Source of the DNA: Pseudohongiella sp.
GTDB lineage: Bacteria; Pseudomonadota; Gammaproteobacteria; Pseudomonadales; Pseudohongiellaceae
DNA length: 10,287 nucleotides
Direction of reading: 5' to 3'
Assembly: GCA_030652635.1 (NCBI GenBank)
Contig: JAUSPW010000201.1
Coordinates: 1-10,287 of the forward strand
Part shown: positions 6,336 to 10,287 of the stretch, piece by piece
Numbering within the stretch: the stretch's first letter is position 1
Layout: every line of letters starts with the position of its first letter
Program-made: the position numbers and the translations under genes
The notes under the pieces: generated by a model
What the model saw: the letters and a program-made list of their open reading frames with translations, nothing else
Told to the model about the DNA's origin: nothing
Databases searched by the model: none

Positions 6336-8531
6336 GTTAACGGGTGACGGACCAAAAGATAGCCAGGTGTCATTGCTGGCTTGCGCCTGCCCTGGTTGCG
6401 ACCAATCACAAACGCCTTGCGGGAAGATTGCCTCAAGGCGTTGTTTTTCGTCTGCAGTAAATTCAACCCGGTAATCATCATAGTCGATGGGTTTCAGTGA
6501 ACATTTCATGATGTCGTTGCTGAGTGGGGCACCTGCCACCAGACGCAAGCCAGCATGCGGAGGATACAGTTGATTGCAACGCCCTTGATCTGCCTCGGCT
6601 TGTGTACCGTCGAGGATGCGTGTCAGATCAAAAACAGCCGGTTCAACAATGCGCTCGCCTTCAGGTGTGAAGCAGTCATCCGCCAGTTCAGCAGGCCGCG
6701 CTGCCGCAATACGATCAAGTAGTGGTCGGTTACTGGAGTCCGCTTTGATATAGTCCAGCCAGCGATTCATCAGCATCAGATTTTCATCCGCCAGTGACAG
6801 GGAACTTTGATGACGACGGATCACGTAATTGTCCGCATGGCCGTTGTCCCGTTCCAGCCTTGCCCGCGTCACAAAAGAATAAACGCTGGCGTGAAAGTTA
6901 CCTTCGTGATCAAGATAGGGGCGGTCATCAATGATGGGCACGCGGGATAATCCAGCACTGCCATTGCTAATACGACCGGTTTCATAAGCGATACGGATGG
7001 CGTCACTGTCGCCTTGTGTACGTTCGGTTGTCGGCTGGTAATCGATATCCCAGCCTCCGAATTTCTCGTTGATATCCAGAAACAGCGCTTTGTCTATCAA
7101 GCCTTGGTTGAGTGCCATCAAGCCGTACTGGACACCCACGTTGTCATGAGGGCTGACTGCAAACGCGCGATCTTTGTTGATGTCCGGGAACACCTTTTCA
7201 CCAAAGACATTGCGCATACCATCGTAAATGGAGCATCGTGCGCCACCGGGATTGGTTTGTGGATGGTAATGCAGCATGGCCGGAATTTCTGCGGAACAAT
7301 CAAAAGGCGAAATGCGATCCGGACGTAAGCCCAGAGACTGGTCACACAGATACCAGTTCGGCCAGCCGCCGATAAGAGTGCGGGTGGCTTCATCCAGACC
7401 GTTGGCCGGGTCGTTTGCATAACGGCGCCAGGGACCGCTGCATTCCTGTGAGTCAGTAAAATAGGTGACTGCATCTGGGAAAGTCATGCTGATTAGCAAG
7501 CCATCCAGAATGCCGGGGTAAGCACCCGCAATCAGCAGTTGCTGCATGGCACCGCCAGATCCTCCGGTGCCAATGGTATGCACGGGTGGGCCATAGTGTT
7601 CGGTAAAGTGTTCTTTCACCATCATGGTGGTTTCAGCGGACAACACGTCATTACAGCCACCCTGCGCATTCACATTCAGGGTGGATGAGGCGACGGCATA
7701 ACCGGCCGCCAATGTGGACTCGCGCAATACGCCGCCGGTGGACGTGCCCTGGAAATATCCCGCCTCGCAGCCACCGCCGTAACTGTACACCAAGCGTCCG
7801 TTCCACCCGACTGAACGACCGGATTGTGATTGTGGGTCGTACAGCGAAGCGATTTGATAGATCGCCCGGTTGATGGTGCCCGTCTCCAGTTTGACAATAA
7901 AAGGCACTTGCTGGCCCATGGCAGTACTGATTAGAGCGACATTGTCAGGCAACTGCCTGGGGTCATTCAGCGCGACAAAACCTTCACTGTCTTGAGCGCG
8001 ATATACGTAGTCAAAGCGCGTGGGCAGATCACAATCCTCAGATTGATTGCTGGCATCTAGGTACTCGCCATTACCAATTGCAAAGCGACGGGGGTTGCCT
8101 TCCCGGTCTGGGGAGAGGTCTTGCAGGCAAACATACGGTGTCTGCTGCGCACCTGAGATCACGGGGCCAGTCTTGGGGTAATTCACCAACGTTATGCTGG
8201 CCTGTGAACCATTCAGTGACGCGGTCAGGGTATTTTCGCCCTCGGTCAGGCCGGTGACCAGCGTTTTTACAATCCTGACACCATCCTGTTCAACGCTGTG
8301 TGAGCGGTTGAAAAGATCCGTACCGGCAGCAGAGCCGTTGAGCATGAGTTCAGGTGTACGAAAGTCGTTTGGGCGGTAACGCACTTCGATCAGAGCGTCC
8401 CCGCCGGTGACCAGATGGGGGGCGCTGGAGATGACTGACAGGCTGAGTTCCACGGGTGTGTTATCACCGGTGTCCTGACAGGCTGCCAGGGCAAGGCTGA
8501 GCAGGATCAAGGGTGTTGTTTTTATTGTCAT
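6321..8531 (-). CDS. DUF6351-family lipoprotein, probable serine hydrolase
   Basis: This 736-residue exported protein has a lipobox LAAC (15-18) after a hydrophobic signal, with Cys18 as the lipid site. A beta-sandwich-like domain follows (about 25-120), then a large catalytic region. The nucleophile motif is GTGGSGGAMQQ (321-331), with Ser325 in a G-x-S-x-G setting. An upstream GRLVYSYGGGCEAGY stretch (245-259) is suitable for the oxyanion hole, and the PIIDDRPYLDHEGNFH segment downstream could supply the acid and His. The layout matches proteins annotated DUF6351, which resemble 3-hydroxybutyrate-oligomer hydrolases. That points to ester or oligoester cleavage at the cell envelope, but no substrate is known to me. 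Numerous Cys residues suggest disulfides, consistent with export. The ATG at 8531 has GGGAG six bases upstream. It is convergent with the TRAP permease (15-base overlap), so a supply role for the transporter is possible but unproven. Confidence 0.9.
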   Translation of the reverse strand: MTIKTTPLILLSLALAACQDTGDNTPVELSLSVISSAPHLVTGGDALIEVRYRPNDFRTPELMLNGSAAGTDLFNRSHSVEQDGVRIVKTLVTGLTEGENTLTASLNGSQASITLVNYPKTGPVISGAQQTPYVCLQDLSPDREGNPRRFAIGNGEYLDASNQSEDCDLPTRFDYVYRAQDSEGFVALNDPRQLPDNVALISTAMGQQVPFIVKLETGTINRAIYQIASLYDPQSQSGRSVGWNGRLVYSYGGGCEAGYFQGTSTGGVLRESTLAAGYAVASSTLNVNAQGGCNDVLSAETTMMVKEHFTEHYGPPVHTIGTGGSGGAMQQLLIAGAYPGILDGLLISMTFPDAVTYFTDSQECSGPWRRYANDPANGLDEATRTLIGGWPNWYLCDQSLGLRPDRISPFDCSAEIPAMLHYHPQTNPGGARCSIYDGMRNVFGEKVFPDINKDRAFAVSPHDNVGVQYGLMALNQGLIDKALFLDINEKFGGWDIDYQPTTERTQGDSDAIRIAYETGRISNGSAGLSRVPIIDDRPYLDHEGNFHASVYSFVTRARLERDNGHADNYVIRRHQSSLSLADENLMLMNRWLDYIKADSSNRPLLDRIAAARPAELADDCFTPEGERIVEPAVFDLTRILDGTQAEADQGRCNQLYPPHAGLRLVAGAPLSNDIMKCSLKPIDYDDYRVEFTADEKQRLEAIFPQGVCDWSQPGQAQASNDTWLSFGPSPVNLYRP
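6411..6448 (+). terminator. Intrinsic terminator of the TRAP operon, antisense within the hydrolase gene
   Basis: Perfect 9-base arms AACGCCTTG (6411-6419) and CAAGGCGTT (6434-6442) enclose a 14-base loop, followed by GTTTTT (6443-6448). It lies 75 bases after the permease stop on the plus strand, at the right distance to end the transporter message. The whole structure is within the 3' coding part of the convergent DUF6351 gene. Confidence 0.7.
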
Positions 8532-8635
8532 GGCGGGCTCCCGGTTTTTTCTGCAAGACTTCAGTTGTGATTGGGTTGAAATCCGGATCAGCTTACACCA
8601 AACTGCAATGCCGGCACATCAGACACTGGTTCACC
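8532..8635. promoter_or_regulatory. Divergent spacer between DUF6351 and DUF4159 genes
   Basis: About 104 bases separate the two start codons, so both promoters should lie here or slightly inside the 5' ends. The minus-strand ribosome binding site (GGGAG) of the DUF6351 gene is visible. I found no convincing promoter pair or operator. The spacer is open in the DUF4159 frame as far back as 8513, so a longer N-terminus for that gene cannot be strictly excluded. Confidence 0.35.
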
Positions 8636-9490
8636 ATGTTGAGCGCACCCACTACACAATCCTGGCTTGAAAACGCACTGATCACGACATCGCAGATCAG
8701 GGTGTTACTGCTGATACTTCTTGTGCATGTCTTGATGCCTATGTCGGTTAGCGCGCAACCCTTGCTTGCTCAGCCGGCCATCCCGCAATCGGGCTTCCCC
8801 GGTATTGACCCCATTGAACCTGACATTGCCGGTGAATTCGCCTTTGCGCGCGTACAATATGATTCGTACTACCAGGGCGGTTTTGGTTATGGCCCCTGGT
8901 CAGTTGACTTTCCGGATGCTGATCGTAATTTCCTGCGCGGTGTGGCGCGCCTGAGCAATGTCAGAGTGATGCCTGAGCCGATCGTGCTGCGTCTGGATAA
9001 TGATGAGATTTTTGAGTATCCGTTTTTGTACATGCTGGAAGTCGGGCGCAACGGCGGGCCTTATTTTTCTCCATCAGAGTTGGGCAATCTGCGGGAATAT
9101 CTGCTGCGCGGTGGTTTTCTGCTGATTGATGACTTTTGGGGAACACGCGAATGGCAGGCATTCGAAAGCTCATTCTCCGCAGTATTTCCGGAGCGCGAAA
9201 TCGTCAGATTGCAGGCTGACCATGAGATTTTCCGGGTGTATTACGATATTGATGGGCCGCAGATGATTCCGGCTTTGGGCAATGAAAATGCCCAGCCGGA
9301 GCGTGATGTGGGCGAGGCATCGTTACACGCCATCCTGGACGATGATGGCCGGATTATGGTGTTGATCAATTGGAATACAGATATGGGCGACGGCTGGGAA
9401 CACACCTACCATCCGCGTTATCCAACCCGCTATGCAAATCTTGCCTACCAGATGGGCTTAAATTATCTGATTTATTCCATGACACACTGA
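8636..9490 (+). CDS. Exported DUF4159-domain protein
   Basis: From the ATG at 8636 this protein has 284 residues. A signal peptide with a hydrophobic core (about 23-34) likely ends after SVSA (37-40). The mature domain has the DUF4159 layout: FAFARVQYDS (68-77), WSVDFPDADRNF (88-99), YPFLYMLE (128-135), the hallmark Gly-rich turn GGFLLIDDFWG (159-169), and HEIFRVYYDI further on. DUF4159 resembles glutamine-amidotransferase-like folds and is usually the periplasmic part of MoxR/DUF58/BatA-type operons. Here it stands alone, and its biochemical role is unknown. The start is uncertain: the frame is open upstream to 8513, which would overlap the divergent gene, and the Shine-Dalgarno site before 8636 is poor. 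I prefer 8636 because it gives a normal signal peptide. It is convergent with the ChaN-family gene, 31 bases apart, without an obvious terminator. Confidence 0.88.
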   Translation: MLSAPTTQSWLENALITTSQIRVLLLILLVHVLMPMSVSAQPLLAQPAIPQSGFPGIDPIEPDIAGEFAFARVQYDSYYQGGFGYGPWSVDFPDADRNFLRGVARLSNVRVMPEPIVLRLDNDEIFEYPFLYMLEVGRNGGPYFSPSELGNLREYLLRGGFLLIDDFWGTREWQAFESSFSAVFPEREIVRLQADHEIFRVYYDIDGPQMIPALGNENAQPERDVGEASLHAILDDDGRIMVLINWNTDMGDGWEHTYHPRYPTRYANLAYQMGLNYLIYSMTH

Positions 9491-9521
9491 TCGGGTCAAA
9501 GCTGAAGAGTCTGCGCCTGGT

Positions 9522-10287
9522 TCACTGCTCGAGGTCAGCGCAATAGTCGTCGCCGCGAATCGCTGGTGTAAACCAGATAAAATCGTAGACCAGATCACCC
9601 GCCGCGTCAGAGAGATAATCTGAGACCTGCTGGGCGGCGGGATCCACTTCGAGAAAGGCCAGTGCCAGCGGCCGATCAAACTCTTCAGGCAGATAATTGG
9701 GCACACTCAAATCGTGCCGGATATGAAAATTGCCAGCCAGCAGTATGCGCCGCGAAAAGTCGCCGGGTGTGGTCAGCGCGTTTGCCATGTGCTGATCACG
9801 TGCCTGTTGCACTCGCACCATCGGTGGAATCTGCGCTGCAGGCAGCATGCCGCAATGACTGACATCGATTTCCTCTGTCAGGCGCTGCAATTGAGTGATG
9901 TTCAGAAGCGCAGGCGTTGCGATGGCCTCGCTCGTGTCTGCCCGGTACACCTGCATCATGGTGTCGCTGCTGATGTTGCCAGCCACAATTCTGGACCCGG
10001 TTGTTAATCCGGCACGCAAGGCCGGTTCATAAAATTCCCAAGTCCAGCCATCATCCCAAGTCAGCATCGACTGCCAAGTCTCACTGCCGGGTAAGGGTTG
10101 TGACGCTGACAATGCGTTGATGGCTGTCTGTTGGGATTCTGCAAACATTTCCATCGCCAGCAACGCCGGTTGCCCGGTATCAAGCAAACGTTCCAGCAAA
10201 CTCAGTCGCAGCCTGTGATGATCAGGATTGTCATGTTTTTCGCCCAACAACAGCGTGTGTGAGCTGGCCAGTTTTTCCAGCAAGGCA
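9522..10287 (-). CDS. ChaN-family (haem-binding uptake type) protein, N-terminus outside window
   Basis: The visible part has about 254 residues, and the frame stays open to the right edge. The TTG at 10283 is in frame but reads as an internal Leu (context ALLEKLASSHTLLLGE), so the true start and any lipoprotein signal lie beyond the window. Family features are LLGEKHDNPDHH near the visible start, AMEMF shortly after, a WEFYEPAL segment, and GNFHIRHDLSVPNYL toward the C-terminus. The family was described from a Campylobacter iron-regulated lipoprotein that binds haem between two subunits. In other bacteria, members are envelope lipoproteins whose role is less clear. Whether this one binds haem cannot be told from the sequence. 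The stop is TGA at 9522-9524. Confidence 0.9.
   Translation of the reverse strand, partial: ALLEKLASSHTLLLGEKHDNPDHHRLRLSLLERLLDTGQPALLAMEMFAESQQTAINALSASQPLPGSETWQSMLTWDDGWTWEFYEPALRAGLTTGSRIVAGNISSDTMMQVYRADTSEAIATPALLNITQLQRLTEEIDVSHCGMLPAAQIPPMVRVQQARDQHMANALTTPGDFSRRILLAGNFHIRHDLSVPNYLPEEFDRPLALAFLEVDPAAQQVSDYLSDAAGDLVYDFIWFTPAIRGDDYCADLEQ

Noticed and set aside
6110..6481. Minus-strand open frame across the permease/hydrolase junction
   Set aside because: It is a shadow of two well-supported genes that already account for the region.
1..10287. Defence system, CRISPR array, insertion sequence, prophage or tRNA/rRNA
   Set aside because: I looked on both strands for regularly spaced repeats, transposase or integrase motifs, terminal inverted repeats and structural RNA signatures, and saw none.

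Overview
This window looks like chromosomal DNA of a Gram-negative bacterium, most likely a marine or other environmental gammaproteobacterium. That placement is inferred from three things: lipoprotein and Tat signals typical of a diderm envelope, good Shine-Dalgarno sites, and gene families common in such heterotrophs. No marker gene fixes the taxon. I see no phage, IS, tRNA, rRNA, CRISPR or defence genes. Every gene here looks like housekeeping or accessory metabolism or transport.

Layout. (1) Minus strand, 1-1939: a two-gene operon for an exported molybdenum hydroxylase of the xanthine dehydrogenase / isoquinoline 1-oxidoreductase type. The small 2x[2Fe-2S] subunit (1448-1939) comes first. 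The large Tat-exported molybdopterin subunit follows with an ATGA overlap and is cut off by the left edge. (2) 1940-2299: a 360-base intergenic region with an inverted repeat in the leader of that operon and a 13-base direct repeat that includes the ribosome binding site of the next gene. (3) Plus strand, 2300-2671: a small beta-rich lipoprotein of unknown function. (4) Minus strand, 2711-2977: a MoaD/ThiS-type ubiquitin-fold sulfur carrier ending in Gly-Gly, whose stop codon sits in the loop of a terminator-like hairpin. (5) Plus strand, 3109-6335: a TAXI-type TRAP transporter, made of a periplasmic binding protein and a fused DctQM permease joined by a GTGA overlap. (6) Minus strand, 6321-8531: a DUF6351-type lipoprotein hydrolase, overlapping the permease by 15 bases tail to tail. 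(7) Plus strand, 8636-9490: an exported DUF4159 protein. (8) Minus strand, 9522 to the right edge: a ChaN-family protein lacking its start.

How they may work together. The Moco enzyme needs molybdopterin, whose dithiolene sulfur is delivered by MoaD-type carriers, so the MoaD-like gene nearby may be functionally linked, although it is a separate unit. The TAXI TRAP system would import a small organic acid or related solute. The convergent DUF6351 gene has a GxSxG-like serine hydrolase motif, so it could release an acid from an ester or oligoester outside the cytoplasm. That link is speculative. The DUF4159 and ChaN genes show no evident tie to the rest.

The most interesting non-coding signals are terminators placed inside or across coding sequence, one of them a strong hairpin plus T-tract for the transporter operon lying antisense within the 3' end of the DUF6351 gene. 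I found no convincing new multi-gene system.
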